From contig OV884060.1 in NCBI GenBank assembly GCA_930367215.1, forward strand, positions 97,116,151 to 97,180,150: a DNA stretch of 64,000 nucleotides, in the 5' to 3' direction. This DNA comes from Pollenia angustigena (Eukaryota > Arthropoda > Insecta > Diptera > Polleniidae). Of the stretch, positions 47,801-59,235 are shown piece by piece. The position numbers and the translations under genes were made by a program. Each line of letters starts with the position of its first letter. Position 1 is the first letter of the stretch. Under the pieces are notes generated by a model, which saw nothing but the letters and a program-made list of their open reading frames with translations, did no database searches and was not told where the DNA came from.

Positions 47801-48850
47801 TGTCATACGTAAGGTATCCATTTACCCTAAAGCAGTTTTTATGAGTAAAGTGTGTTTCAGAGACAAGAAGTACGTCGATTTCATGCCTATGAAGAAAGTT
47901 TGCAACTTCGTGTTTATGTTGGGATAACCCGTTTGCATTCCAGAAACATATTTTTAACTGGTTCATTTTTTGTTGAGTAGAACTTGCAGGAGCATGTTCT
48001 GGTTTCGCATCATTTCCTGAAACATGTTCTGCATAGTGGCCATGAAGGTTTTCATAGTTTGAATTAAATTTTTTAATTGAGCTAGGCAAATTTCCAGAAG
48101 GCATTTGTAGACCTTCCCTAGGAACATTAGCGTATGGAGGTTGCTTTGCGTTGGAAGTACTCGGGGGATTTTTCGAATTAGGGTTTCCTTTTAAGACTTG
48201 GGCATATGATTGGTATTGTTTGTTTGCTTGTGTAGTACTAGCAATAGAGCCAGCGGCTTGGCTGGGCGCATATGACGGACCATATTGGGAGTGAGTATAT
48301 TTTTGAACTAAAGCAGGTTTTTTTAAAATTTAAATGCAAGAAGACTTTACAACCTCTATAGTTTGCCGTGTGATTTTCGCCACAGTTGCTGCATTTCTTA
48401 ACATTCGGGTCAGCTTTAGAACGATTACATTCGGCGGTTTTATGAGCGTCGCCTCAAACCGCACATACGTGAGGCAATTTACAATATGATTTCGTATGCC
48501 CATATTCCTGGCAGTTTGTGCATTGGGAGGGACCCTTTCATTTTAATGGCTCCTCAACAGTTATTCTTCTGTTGAGTAGGTAACGCAAGTTTTATATGGG
48601 ATGAACTGAACTTTTGGTTTTGAGAACCGATGAATCAAACGATATCTCAATGCGGTGCATTGGTTGAGGAACTTTATTCCTGTTCAAAATGTTATGAACA
48701 GATTTTACCTCATACCCCTCTAGCTCTACGGCAGATTTTATTTCCTCTGTAGGAACAGAACTATCTATGCCTTTTATGACAATAATTGATATGTATAGTA
48801 ACTTTTATTTTCTGCGTCCAGGTGTCTTGATATATTTCTTGCCCGCGTCG
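44862..48850 (-). pseudogene. Jockey-type LINE (ORF1 zinc knuckles, endonuclease, RT), broken
   Basis: The minus-strand poly-A tail is at about 44862-44876. The RT segment (46005-45349) has AFDKVWHEG, GVPQGSILGPLLY and the active site SFADD. Upstream RT and linker segments are at 46766-46104 and 47162-46806. The endonuclease (48104-47553) starts near LKICFWNANGLS and ends at GDYNA. About 48340-48530 encodes ORF1-type CCHC knuckles (CTNCQEYGHTKSYC; CSNCGENHTANYRGC) with stops. Damage includes a MITE inserted in the endonuclease, stops near 46806 and at 47553-47555, a frameshift and small deletion near 46060-46110, and 5' loss at about 48850. Jockey clade is judged from motif style. Confidence 0.88.
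47160..47544. mobile_element. 385-bp MITE inserted in the LINE endonuclease
   Basis: Ends CACTCAAAATATTA and TAATAATTTTATGAGTG, flanked by TA (47158-47159 and 47545-47546). Removing it together with one TA rejoins the endonuclease reading across GDYNA to YWGS in frame. The TA duplication suggests a Tc1/mariner-type mobiliser. Confidence 0.8.
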
Positions 48851-48857
48851 TGTAGCA

Positions 48858-49127
48858 CAGCTGAAATTTGGCACACTTGAAGTACTTTCTCTGCGGAAGA
48901 TCGTAAAGAAGCCATATTTTTGATTTTCGGCTTTTCAACTAGTATAACTATAAAGATCTGATTGAAAATATGTGTTTTTTATAATATGGGGAACTTTGGG
49001 CCCCACTTGGCACGGCTAAGCACCGTCGGATTAACCTGAAAAATTAGATCATGATTTCTTACACTAAACCTCATATTTTAAGCAGCGCAAATAATTAAAT
49101 TAAAAAAAAAAAAAAATTGCGACCAAT
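48858..49127. mobile_element. Single right arm of the fold-back family, fragment
   Basis: Matches the last ~270 bp of 20993-22603 (from AGCTGAAATTTGGCACACTT to TTGCGACCAATCTA). It abuts the broken 5' end of the LINE. Confidence 0.65.
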
Positions 49128-49469
49128 CTATTGGACAGTTATGTATATGTTCAACTAAGGGGAGACTTCCTATGGAATCACTAATCAATCAATTTGCATT
49201 TTAAACAAATATTCATACACAAATATTTGTATATCATTGTTCTTTTCGTTTTTTTACTATTTCTACTATTGTTATATTCTTTTTTATGTAATTATCATAT
49301 ATTATGTAATTTTTAATTTTGTTTAATGAAGTTTTGTAAATTGCCATTAACATTTTCTAATCCTGTGCCCATGTTCTATAACTCTCGCGTCGAGAAAGTT
49401 TTCGATTGCAATGTGTGAAATGAAACAAAAATGCCATAAATTGAAACAAACAGCTGTTTTTCTCACTTA
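49128..49469. other. AT-rich flank of the tandem duplication
   Basis: No gene seen. From 49370 the text CCCATGTTCTATAACT begins what looks like the left end of a TIR element. Its inverted partner (AGTTACAGAACATGGG) survives only in the second duplicate at about 54935-54952. Confidence 0.45.
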
Positions 49470-49854
49470 ACTGTGTCTGTAACTTTTTTTGGTGAGTACA
49501 AGCTGTCACGCAAGGAAATTACTCGCCAATTTACAGAAAAAGTGTGTCTGTAACATTTTGGTGAGAATAGTTTCCGCTTTGAACTGTCAAATAAACTCAC
49601 GAATAAAAATGGGGCGAGAAAAAATTTTAACACTAAAAAACAATTTAAAATGCAAAGAATAATAATAATAATATTTTATTATTGGCACATTTTTCATTGT
49701 TTTATTATTTTGCTTTTAACCTTTTTATAAAATATACGAATGTCTTCAAAGCTCGTTTGCAAACAACAAACATTAAAGTCGCTCTTTACACAATTTGGCA
49801 TAGCCGACGGTTGTGTTTTCGCCGCCGTCGTTGAAAAATATTCAATTTAATTAA

Positions 49855-50038
49855 AAGTTTAATTGATATTATTAATTTGTATACTGGTGCAAATTAATGT
49901 TGTCAATTAAACGTTTAATACACTTGATTAAACGTTTAATTCTCTTAATTAAACGTTTAATTCACTTGATTAAATTTTTAATTAAAACTGATTTTATTTT
50001 TGATTAATGCGTTTACTGGGGCAAAATTTTTTTCTGTG
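49855..50038. mobile_element. Right half of a CACAG-ended MITE (unit 1)
   Basis: Matches the right part of the complete MITE at 55142-55448. The left half was lost together with the deletion at about 49855. Confidence 0.65.
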
Positions 50039-50511
50039 TATGTACATTAGGGTTCTCCTTCATATCTGCGAAATCGTACAGTAACTCTCCCTAGAAATTT
50101 TCTTCCCATCAAAAAACCAAGCTTCGCAAAAAATTAGGATTATCACATTTTGGGAAGGCTTGGCGCATCTCCTCTCAAGTTTAAAGGTGCACTTAAAAGG
50201 GGAAAATACATTTTTTTCAGTTTTTGTAAAAATGTTGCCATTAAATAATCGCTTTTGAAATTAAATGTAAAAAAATCGAAACGTGTACGAAGTAATCGTT
50301 CTAAAGATATATAAAAGTTAAAATTTGATTATAAATTTCCAAATTTTTGATGGCAAGAAGATTTTTAGGGGCAGCTACGGTACAATAACGCAAATATGAA
50401 ACATAAGGTGCACCCTAACACGTGTCCCTATAAAATTAAAAACTGTGTTGTTACGCCCTTTTGGATTTTTAGGTGACGATATTTGACATCCGTAATAAGT
50501 TTCTATCGGTT

Positions 50512-51240
50512 TTAAGCTGTGGTGGTTTCGACCTTTTTGTCTTTGTCTTCTTTAGAAGAGGGGCCGGTTTGAGAAATGAGAACCACGCGCTCTGTATTAG
50601 GTGGAGCCAATTTTTTCATGGGTGCGGTCACGGTTAACAGCCCATCAGATGAGAGCGATGAAGTTACAGTGTCTGGGTTAATATCATCTAAAGAAGAGTA
50701 ATATGTATCACATTTTTAGTTTGTAAATTAACTTCCAAAAGATAAGAAAATTGATAAAGTTAGAGACTTACTTGGTAAAAGATAACGTCTTGTAAACTGT
50801 CTGGATACAAACCCATGCTCATCTTGTTTTTCTTCATGTTTGGCCTCTACAACAACAAATTTGTCGGTGACCTTGACACTGATTTCGTTTGGTGTGAACT
50901 GTTGAACATCCAAAATTATTTCAAACTTTTCGTCATTAATGTTTAATGTTGATCCAGAGTCTTGCTTTTGCACGCCGGTTGTACGTTGCCATGGACGTAG
51001 GTATCCAGAACGCAATATTGTTGGCCTGGAACTCCAAGCGGATGACAATAAATCATCGCGTCTGAAAATATTTGACATTTGTTTATTAGAAACACATACA
51101 TTCATAAAACTATGATGCAAAACACTATATAAAACCTACTTCAATCCCGTACCGAAGTGTTGGTTCAACAGACGCGAAGTACGTGTTGGAAACTCGAGTT
51201 TATCCCACCAGTCACGAAACATTAAGGGCACTACTGACAT
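50512..51240 (-). CDS. l(2)efl: Small heat-shock protein, l(2)efl-like, copy 1 (3 exons, 188 aa)
   Basis: Exons at 51240-51140, 51061-50772 and 50687-50512, with introns of 78 and 84 bases having GT...AG ends. 567 coding bases give 188 residues, close to Drosophila l(2)efl. It starts MSVVPLMFRDWWDKLEF and ends KKVETTTA. The alpha-crystallin domain runs from about residue 70 to 155 (FEIILDVQQFTPNEISVKVT; DEHGFVSRQFTRRY). Members bind unfolding proteins in the cytosol as oligomeric chaperones. Compared with copy 2 it has K14, N26, A42, S44, I49 and V64, all in the N-terminal arm. Copy 2 mostly has the residues I recall in Drosophila. No canonical heat-shock element was found close upstream. A 92-base block present upstream of copy 2 is missing here. 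Confidence 0.93.
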
Positions 51241-51374
51241 CTATACATTGAAAGCAATAAAAACAGAAAAAAACAATAGTCATAACAATATTTTTAAAAA
51301 TAATCTAAGATTTGCAGTACTCTTCCGAATAGAAAAGCGCTTAGCACCTATGTTAACAAAACCGTAAAGAAAAA

Positions 51375-52398
51375 CAAGTAAGAGTGCTATATTCGGCTGT
51401 GCCGAATCTTATATACCCTTCACCATTGTGCGAGCAGAATACAGAGCAACTAGACAAAAACTTATTAATTTTTACATATACATACATATTTACAATACTT
51501 AAAACTTCAATTATAAATAAAATTTAAAAAGCGAAAACTGGTAAATATTTTTTTTAAATCGTTTTTAGAACATAAAAAAAATAAAAATATTTAAAAAAAA
51601 AATTTTCTTTTTAAAAAACCAAGATTCGAACCAGGGAACTCTCAGTTTCTAACTTAACACACCCCCTAGACAACTGAACCATGAAGGAACGTTAATCGGA
51701 TCTCATTAAAATGAAATATGGTACGTTAACTGTTCACAAAATTCAACACAGTTGAGTTGTAATTACTTTTGATTTTTTTGTTCACCGCAATAGCAAAGTT
51801 GGGAAATATATTCAACAAAATAGTTTGTGCCATGTATGTGTGTTTGTTTGTTTTCTTTTATCTTTTTTGGCGAGTTTTTAAGTAGCAAATAAGCACAAAA
51901 ATTTCTAGTTTCTATTTGTAAAAATTATTTCGTTAAATAGATGAAATAATAAAGAAGGGTGATAACGAAAATCATATTGGGCATTATGCTAGTATATGTA
52001 AACAATTGAAAGGGGGAGTGGGTTAAGGGACATCACATGATTAAATCAAGTTCTTTCCTCATAAGGACCCAGAATATATATACTTTATAGGGTCTTAGAT
52101 CAATATTGTAGAAATTACAAACGGAATGACAAACTTATATATACCCTTTTCCACCTGAGGTGAAGGGCATAAAAAAGAGTAATTTTTGGGATTTCAGTAT
52201 TTTGGTCATAACTCTGCTATTTCTTAACCGATTTGACAGATTTATATACCGATTTCTTGGTTATAAAACTTTGACTCGGTAAGATCTATGGTTCCCGAAA
52301 ATGGGTATTTTTCAAAAAAAAATTAATATTTTGGTCATAACTTTTTCGTACCTGAACCGATTTTCTCGAGTTTTTCAGAAAATATTTTCCAGAGTTCG
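51375..52398 (+). mobile_element. HINE-like repeat upstream of l(2)efl copy 1
   Basis: Same CAAGTAAGAGTGCTATATTC start, ATTCGGC/GCCGAAT hairpin, tRNA-like module (51619-51690) and AGGTGAAGGG 3' hairpin (about 52140-52170) as at 15246. A tail related to 16074 onward is attached. No (GTCY)n tract is seen. It lies about 135 bp upstream of the start codon. Confidence 0.65.
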
Positions 52399-52696
52399 GA
52401 ACATTCATTCACTATTCACTCATTGTCACGAATTAAAAATTTCATACACTGTTGTATGCTTTTTTATTCGTGTTTAAAAACACAAAAAAACTTTTGGTAT
52501 ATTAGTTCTTGTATAAAAATAGTTTCATTGTTTTTACAAAACACATGAGATAATAAGAGAGATTTTTCTTTTTTTATATTTGTACATGTGAGAATTGTTT
52601 TTTTTAAACTTCTTTTCTTCGTCTTGCATTCACACATAATTCCAAATATTCGCTTGGTATTAACATCATAATCTCTGTTGTGTTTTGCTTTATTCT

Positions 52697-53283
52697 TAAG
52701 TTCATGAAATTTAATTTTTATTAAATTATTTTTGTGAAGAAAGGAATTTTACAACATGAAAATTAATTAAAATTGTTATTGATAATCTTTCATTCTTGAC
52801 GTGGCTCGGGCTCGAACCCTGGCCGGCAGGTTACCATGACATGTTTCGATCGCAACCACTCGATCTCCTCAGATGGATTTGCCGTCTTACACTCGCAGCC
52901 ATCGACGACGAAAAAACAGAAGTAAAGGAAAAAACATGTAAAATCAATTAAAATGAATAATCATTCAGGAAAGCAAATTTCGATCTACCAAATGTTAAAA
53001 ATACAATTTGGTTTAAGGATTGATGTTTTACTAGTGACGTCAGCAGTCGTCGATGGCTGCGAGTGTAAGACGGCAAATCCATCTGAGGAGATCGAGTGGT
53101 TGCGATCGAAACATGTCATGGTAACCTGCCGGCCAGGGTTCGAGCCCGAGCCACGTCAAGAATGAAAGATTATCAATAACAATTTTAATTAATTTTCATG
53201 TTGTAAAATTCCTTTCTTCACAAAAATAATTTAATAAAAATTAAATTTCATGAACTTAAGCCTAATTAAAAATATTAAAAAGT
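52697..53283. mobile_element. Inverted-repeat element with paired tRNA-like modules (unit 1 only)
   Basis: Left arm 52697-52905 and right arm about 53055-53260 are inverted copies beginning TTAAGTTCATGAAATTTAAT. Each carries the tRNA-style boxes (52801-52885 minus, 53069-53152 plus). It is the same family as 38133-40053. Unit 2 has different sequence here (58184-58500), so it arrived after, or replaced DNA after, the duplication. Confidence 0.7.
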
Positions 53284-53629
53284 TTAAATTAAATATTAAA
53301 ATTTGTACATAAATTTAGATAAAAAAAAAAAATCAAAATCAAATTTGCACTGTTGTCATATTTTCCATGGCCCAATTAGTAGGTCTGCTCGAAACGCCTG
53401 CTGATTTTCTGCAGAGTTGTGTTCTTAATAATAATACATAGGCATAAATGGGCAAAATGTCAAAAGTTGTTTACATTTTTGAACGTCATTGTGTTTATTT
53501 GAAAATTTATTTTTGATTTAAAAAAATTATTTTTCTTATTGTGAAAATAGAAAAAAAAATTTAATAATAGTGACAAAAATTGTGAACAAAAATAAAAAAA
53601 TATAAGTAATATATAAAAAACTAAAAGGG

Positions 53630-54015
53630 GGACACAATGGAGAACATTTATCGTCTCCTCCCCAGTGATGAAGAAAATGAAAAGAACAACATCAGTGTCA
53701 ACATTTTTATTTCAATAACAGAAGAGAAATTTCCAAAGACGAACATGTTGACCAAGGGAATACTTCTTTTATATCTGGTTAAGAATTTCCGTTGTTTTCT
53801 TCACACCCATATGCAGGCGGTGGAGAAAAATAAGCAGTCTTCAGTGTGCTGCTCAAATAATTATCTCCAGATTTGATTTTGTTTATTAATCCGTTCATTC
53901 TAAATATAGTTTGTAACATGCTTTGAACATGGCACTTTCGGCATCAAATGATAAATACATTGGCGCTGGTATATCATCACTGAGGAGGAGAAGATAAATG
54001 TTCTCTATTCTGTCC
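53630..54015 (+). repeat. TIR-bounded segment with an 79-codon ORF (unit 1)
   Basis: The left end (53630-53671) and right end (53974-54015) are inverted copies over about 42 bases, including GAGAACATTTATC and CTCC..CAGTGATGA. Inside is an ORF at 53637-53876 beginning MENIYRLLPSDEENE, which I do not recognise. The ORF starts within the terminal repeat. It could be a MITE with a chance ORF or a small transposon-derived gene. Confidence 0.5.
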
Positions 54016-55141
54016 GCATTTAAGTTTTTTATTTATTTTTATATTTTTTGATAAAATTTTAAAACAAACAGCAAATACTGGTAGTATTCTGCAATGTATT
54101 TTATTTGTATTGCTTCTATACATAAAATATAGAAAAAATCTTCCCATTGTCCCTTCTTTTTCATTTCCTTTATCGCCCAGTTAGTTCTAAGCACTTTTTT
54201 TCGAAAAAACTTATTTTACCAAAATTTCGATTGAAAATTTTTCATTTCTCAAAATAAATACAAAACACATATTTCTTGACAGCTGACAACTTTTTGACAT
54301 TTTTACCATTTGTATACACAAACAAAACGCGTGTTGTTTTTTCTAACTGTGTCTGTAACTTTTTTTGGTGAGTACAAGCTGTCACGTAAGGAAATTACTC
54401 GCCAATTTACAGAAAAAGTGTGTCTGTAACATTTTGGTGAGAATAGTTCCCGCTTTGAACTGTCAAATAAACTCACGAATAAAAATGGGGCGAGAAAAAA
54501 TTTTAACACTAAAAAACAATTTAAAATGCAAAGAATAATAATAATAATATTTTATTATTGGCACATTTTTCATTGTTTTATTATTTTGCTTTTAACCTTT
54601 TTATAAAATATACGAATGTCTTCAAAGCTCGTTTGCAAACAACAAACATTAAAGTCGCTCTTTACACAATTTGGCATAGCCGACGGTTGTGTTTTCGCCG
54701 CCGTCGTTGAAAAATATTCAATTTAAGTAAATTTTGGTCGCCGTCAACTGGCGTTCTGAACGTATGCAATGTCACATCGGCTTCGAGTGCAATATTATGA
54801 CATTTATAACGTAACGACGTAATCTCTTTTGATAGTTTTCGACATGAGTTACAGACACACATTTTTTTCACTTTTCAAGAAACGATGAAATATTTTGTTT
54901 CACATCTTTTCGTTGCAAGAAGTTCTCACTAAAGTTACAGAACATGGGTACTGTACTGTTATTATAAGACTTAATGTCTTGTTGTACAGGATAACAATAT
55001 GATGAATAAATATATAAATAAATGTTGTACATATGCAAATTCAACAATTTTATAAAAATTTAATAAAATAATTCAAATAAGCATTACAAAACTTTAGCTT
55101 AAAGGAAATTTAATAAGAAGCATGAATAAAAGCAGTATATA

Positions 55142-55448
55142 CACAGAAAAAATTTTGCCCCAGTAAACGCATTAATCAAAAATAAAATCAGTTTTAATTA
55201 AAAATTTAATCAAGTGAATTAAACGTTTAATCAAGTGAATTAAACGTTTAATCAAGTGAATTAAAAGTTTAATTGATATTATTAATTTGTATACTGGTGC
55301 AAATTAATGTTGTCAATTAAACGTTTAATACACTTGATTAAACGTTTAATTCTCTTAATTAAACGTTTGATTCACTTGATTAAATTTTTAATAAAAACTG
55401 ATTTTATTTTTGATTAATGCGTTTACTGGGGCAAAATTTTTTTCTGTG
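55142..55448. mobile_element. Complete palindromic MITE with TA duplication (307 bp)
   Basis: Ends CACAGAAAAAATTTTGCCCC and GGGGCAAAATTTTTTTCTGTG, flanked by TA (55140-55141 and 55449-55450). Internal TTAAACGTTTAAT units are repeated in both orientations, so the whole element can fold back. Confidence 0.8.
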
Positions 55449-55920
55449 TATGTACATTAGGGTTCTCCTTCATATCTGCGAAATCGTACAGTAACTCTCC
55501 CTAGAAATTTTCTTCCCATCAAAAAACCATGTTTCGCAAAAAATTAGGATTATCACATTTTGGGAAGGCTTGGCGCATCTCCTCTCAAGTTTAAAGGTGC
55601 ACTTAAAAGGGGAAAATACATTTTTTCAGTTTTTGTAAAAATGTTGCCATTAAATAATCGCTTTTGAAATTAAATGTAAAAAAATCGAAACGTGTACGAA
55701 GTAATCGTTCTAAAGATATATAAAAAATACAATTTGATTATAAATTTCAAAATTTTTGATGGGAAGAAGATTTTTAGGGGCAGCTACGGTACAATAACGC
55801 AAATATGAAACATAAGGTGCACCCTAACACGTGTCCCTATAAAATTTAAAACTGTGTTGTTACGCCCTTTTAGATTTTTAGGTGACGATATTTGACATCC
55901 GTAATAAGTTTCTATCGGTT

Positions 55921-56649
55921 TTAAGCTGTGGTGGTTTCGACCTTTTTGTCTTTGTCTTCTTTAGAAGAGGGGCCGGTTTGAGAAATGAGAACCACGCGCT
56001 CTGTATTAGGTGGAGCCAATTTTTTCATGGGTGCGGTCACGGTTAACAGCCCATCAGATGAGAGCGATGAAGTTACAGTGTCTGGGTTAATATCATCTAA
56101 AGAAGAGTAATATGTATCACATTTTTAGTTTGTAAATTAACTTCCAAAAGATAAGAAAATTGATAAAGTTAGAGACTTACTTGGTAAAAGATAACGTCTT
56201 GTAAACTGTCTGGATACAAACCCATGCTCATCTTGTTTTTCTTCATGTTTGGCCTCTACAACAACAAATTTGTCGGTGACCTTGACACTGATTTCGTTTG
56301 GTGTGAACTGTTGAACATCCAAAATTATTTCAAACTTTTCGTCATTAATGTTTAATGTTGATCCAGAGTCTTGCTTTTGCAAGCCGGTTGTACGTTGCCA
56401 TGGACGTAGGTATCCAGAACGCAACATTGTTGGCCTGGAATTCCAAACGGATGACAATAAATCATCGCGTCTGAAAATATTTGACATTTGTTTATTAGAA
56501 ACACATACATTCATAAAACTATGATGCAAAACACTATATAAAACCTACTTCAATCCCGTACCGAAGTGTTGGTCCAACAGACGCGAAGTACGTGTTGGAA
56601 ACTCGAGTTCATCCCACCAGTCACGAAACATTAAGGGCACTACTGACAT
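55921..56649 (-). CDS. l(2)efl: Small heat-shock protein, l(2)efl-like, copy 2 (3 exons, 188 aa)
   Basis: Exons at 56649-56549, 56470-56181 and 56096-55921, with the same intron positions and phases as copy 1. The protein is the same length and identical to copy 1 from residue 65 on, including the alpha-crystallin domain and the tail. Residues E14, D26, V42, N44, M49 and L64 differ from copy 1. E14, D26, V42 and N44 match the Drosophila protein as I know it, so this copy looks closer to the ancestral form. Its upstream region has an extra 92 bases (56724-56815) ending 75 bases from the start codon, then a HINE-like repeat. Both splice sites and the reading frame are intact. Confidence 0.94.
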
Positions 56650-56875
56650 CTATACATTGAAAGCAATAAAAACAGAAAAAAACAATAGTCATAACAATAT
56701 TTTTAAAAATAATCTAAGATTTGTTGGATATATTCAATAAAGAAGATCAGAGTTTTCAAAATTTTCAATGATCGCTGTTTTAAACTTGAACACAAAAATA
56801 AGAGAAGGGATGCCGCAGTACTCTTCCGAATAGAAAAGCGCTTAGCACATATGTTAACAAAACCGTAAAGAAAAA

Positions 56876-57876
56876 CAAGTAAGAGTGCTATATTCGGCTG
56901 TGCCGAATCTTATATACCCTTCACCATTGTGCGAGCAGAATACAGAGCAACTAGACAAAAACTAAATAATTTTTACATATACATACATATTTACAATACT
57001 TAAAACTTCATTATAAATAAAATTTAAAAAGCGAAAATCGTTTTTAGAACATAAAAAAAATAAAAATATTTAAAAAAAAATTTTCTTTTTAAAAAACCAA
57101 GATTCGAACCAGGGAACTCTCAGTTTCTAACTTAACACACCCCCTAGACAACTGAACCATGAAGGAACGTTAATCGGATCTCATTAAAATGAAATATGGT
57201 ACGTTAACTGTTCACAAAATTCAACACAGTTGAGTTGTAATTACTTTTGATGTTTTTGTTCACCGCAATAGCAAAGTTGGGAAATATATTCAACAAAATA
57301 GTTTGTGCCATGTATGTGTGTTTGTTTGTTTTCTTTTATCCTTTTTGGCGAGTTTTTAAGTAGCAAATAAGCACAAAAATTTCTAGTTTCTATTTGTAAA
57401 AATTATTTCGTTAAATAGATGAAATAATAAAGAAGGGTGATAACGAAAATCATATTGGGCATTATGCTAGTATATGTAAACAATTGAAAGGGGGAGTGGG
57501 TTAAGGGACATCACATGATTAAATCAAGTTCTTTCCTCATAAGGACCCAGAATATATATACTTTATAGGGTCTTAGATCAATATTGTAGAAATTACAAAC
57601 GGAATGACAAACTTATATATACCCTTTTCCACCTGAGGTGAAGGGCATAAAAAAGAGTAATTTTTGGGATTTCAGTATTTTGGTCATAACTCTGCTATTT
57701 CTTAACCGATTTGACAGATTTATATACCGATTTCTTGGTTATAAAACTTGGACTCGGTAAGATCTATGGTTCCCGAAAATGGGTATTTTTCAAAAAAAAA
57801 TTAATATTTTGGTTATAACTTTTTCGTACCTGAACCGATTTTCTCGAGTTTTTCAGAAAATATTTTCCAGAGTTCG
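56876..57876 (+). mobile_element. HINE-like repeat upstream of l(2)efl copy 2
   Basis: Duplicate of the element at 51375-52398, with a tRNA-like module at 57097-57170 and the 3' hairpin near 57610-57650. Its presence in both units shows that it predates the segmental duplication. Confidence 0.65.
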
Positions 57877-58849
57877 GAATATTCATTCACTATTCACTCA
57901 TTGTCACGAATTAAAAATTTCATACACTGTTGTATGCTTTTTTATTCGTGTTTAAAAACACAAAAAAACTTTTGGTATATTAGTTCTTGTATAAAAATAG
58001 TTTCATTGTTTTTTGTTTTTACAAAACACATGAGATAATAAGAGAGATTTTTCTTTTTTTATATTTGTACATGTGAGAATTGTTTTTTTTTAAACTTCTT
58101 TTCTTCGTCTTGCATTCACACATAATTCCAAATATTCGCTTGGTATTAACATCATAATCTCTGTTGTGTTTTGCTTTATTCGTGTTTAAAAACTCAAAAA
58201 ATCTCTTGTATCTCTTGCTGTATTTGTTCTTGTATTTGTATTGTTTTTTGTTTCTACTAAAAACATGAGATAATAAGATCAAGATTGTTTGAATTTAACA
58301 TTAAAAAAAAAACAAATTATAAGCAATTAGTGTTTTTTTATTTCTTTCTTTTTAGGGAAAATTTGGTAAGTATTTTTTAAGTAAAACTACTGCACGTAAA
58401 AGAAACAAAAAAAAAACATTATATGTAATTTATTTTATATTTTTTTATTAAAGCTTTATAAGAACATAACGCAACACTTTTAAAATAAATAATTCTTAAA
58501 AAAAGTTTAAATTAAATATTAAAATTTGTACATAAATTTAGATAAAAAAAAATCAAAATCAAATTTGCACTGTTGTCATATTTTCCATGGCCCAATTAGT
58601 AGGTCTGCTCGAAACGCCTGCTGATTTTCTGCAGAGTTGTGTTCTTAATAATAATACATAGGCATAAATGGGCAAAATGTCAAAAGTTGTTTACATTTTT
58701 GAACGTCATTGTGTTTATTTGAAAATTTATTTTTGATTTAAAAAAATTATTTTTCTTATTGTGAATATAGAAAAAAAAATTTAATAATAGTGACAAAAAT
58801 TGTGAACAAAAATAAAAAAATATAAGTAATATATAAAAAACTAAAAGGG
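57877..58849. other. AT-rich spacer in unit 2
   Basis: No gene recognised. Contains a short internal repeat of the TTGCTTTATTCGTGTTTAAAAA kind (about 57935 and 58165). The minus-strand open frame at 58019-58282 is lysine-rich low complexity and unconvincing. Confidence 0.4.
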
Positions 58850-59235
58850 GGACACAATGGAGAACATTTATCATCTCCTCCCCAGTGATGAAGAAAATGA
58901 AAAGAACAACATCAGTGTCAACATTTTTATTTCAATAACAGAAGAGAAATTTCCAAAGACGAACATGTTGACCAAGGGAATACTCCTTTTATATCTGGTT
59001 AAGCATTTCCGTTGTTTTCTTCACACCCATATGCAGCCGGTGGAGAAAAGTAAGCAGTCTTCAGTGTGCTGCTCAAATAATTATCTCCAGATTCGATTTT
59101 GTTTATTAATCCGTTCATTCTAAATATAGTTTGTAACATGCTTTGAACATGGCACTTTCGGCATCAAATGATAAATACATTGGCGCTGGTATATCATCAG
59201 TGAGGAGGAGAAGATAAATGTTCTCTATTCTGTCC
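58850..59235 (+). repeat. TIR-bounded segment with an 88-codon ORF (unit 2)
   Basis: Duplicate of 53630-54015. The ORF (58857-59123) reads nine codons past the copy 1 stop because TGA is CGA here. The inverted ends are still nearly perfect (about 58850-58891 and 59194-59235). Function unknown. Confidence 0.5.

Larger units (their letters stand above)
49470..54345. repeat. Tandem segmental duplication, unit 1 (about 4.9 kb)
   Basis: Begins ACTGTGTCTGTAAC and ends GTTGTTTTTTCTA. It is joined directly to unit 2, which begins with the same sequence at 54346. Contains l(2)efl copy 1, a HINE-like repeat, an inverted tRNA-like element and an MENIY-type ORF. It lacks a ~530-bp block present in unit 2 (54731-55258). 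Confidence 0.85.

Noticed and set aside
51300..51330. TTCCGAATAGAA upstream of l(2)efl as a heat-shock element
   Set aside because: Spacing of TTC and GAA is one base, not the two required for nTTCnnGAAn; not a canonical site.
52953..53165. 70-codon ORF through the tRNA-like repeat
   Set aside because: The reading frame runs across the tRNA-style A and B boxes of an inverted-repeat element; coding is implausible.
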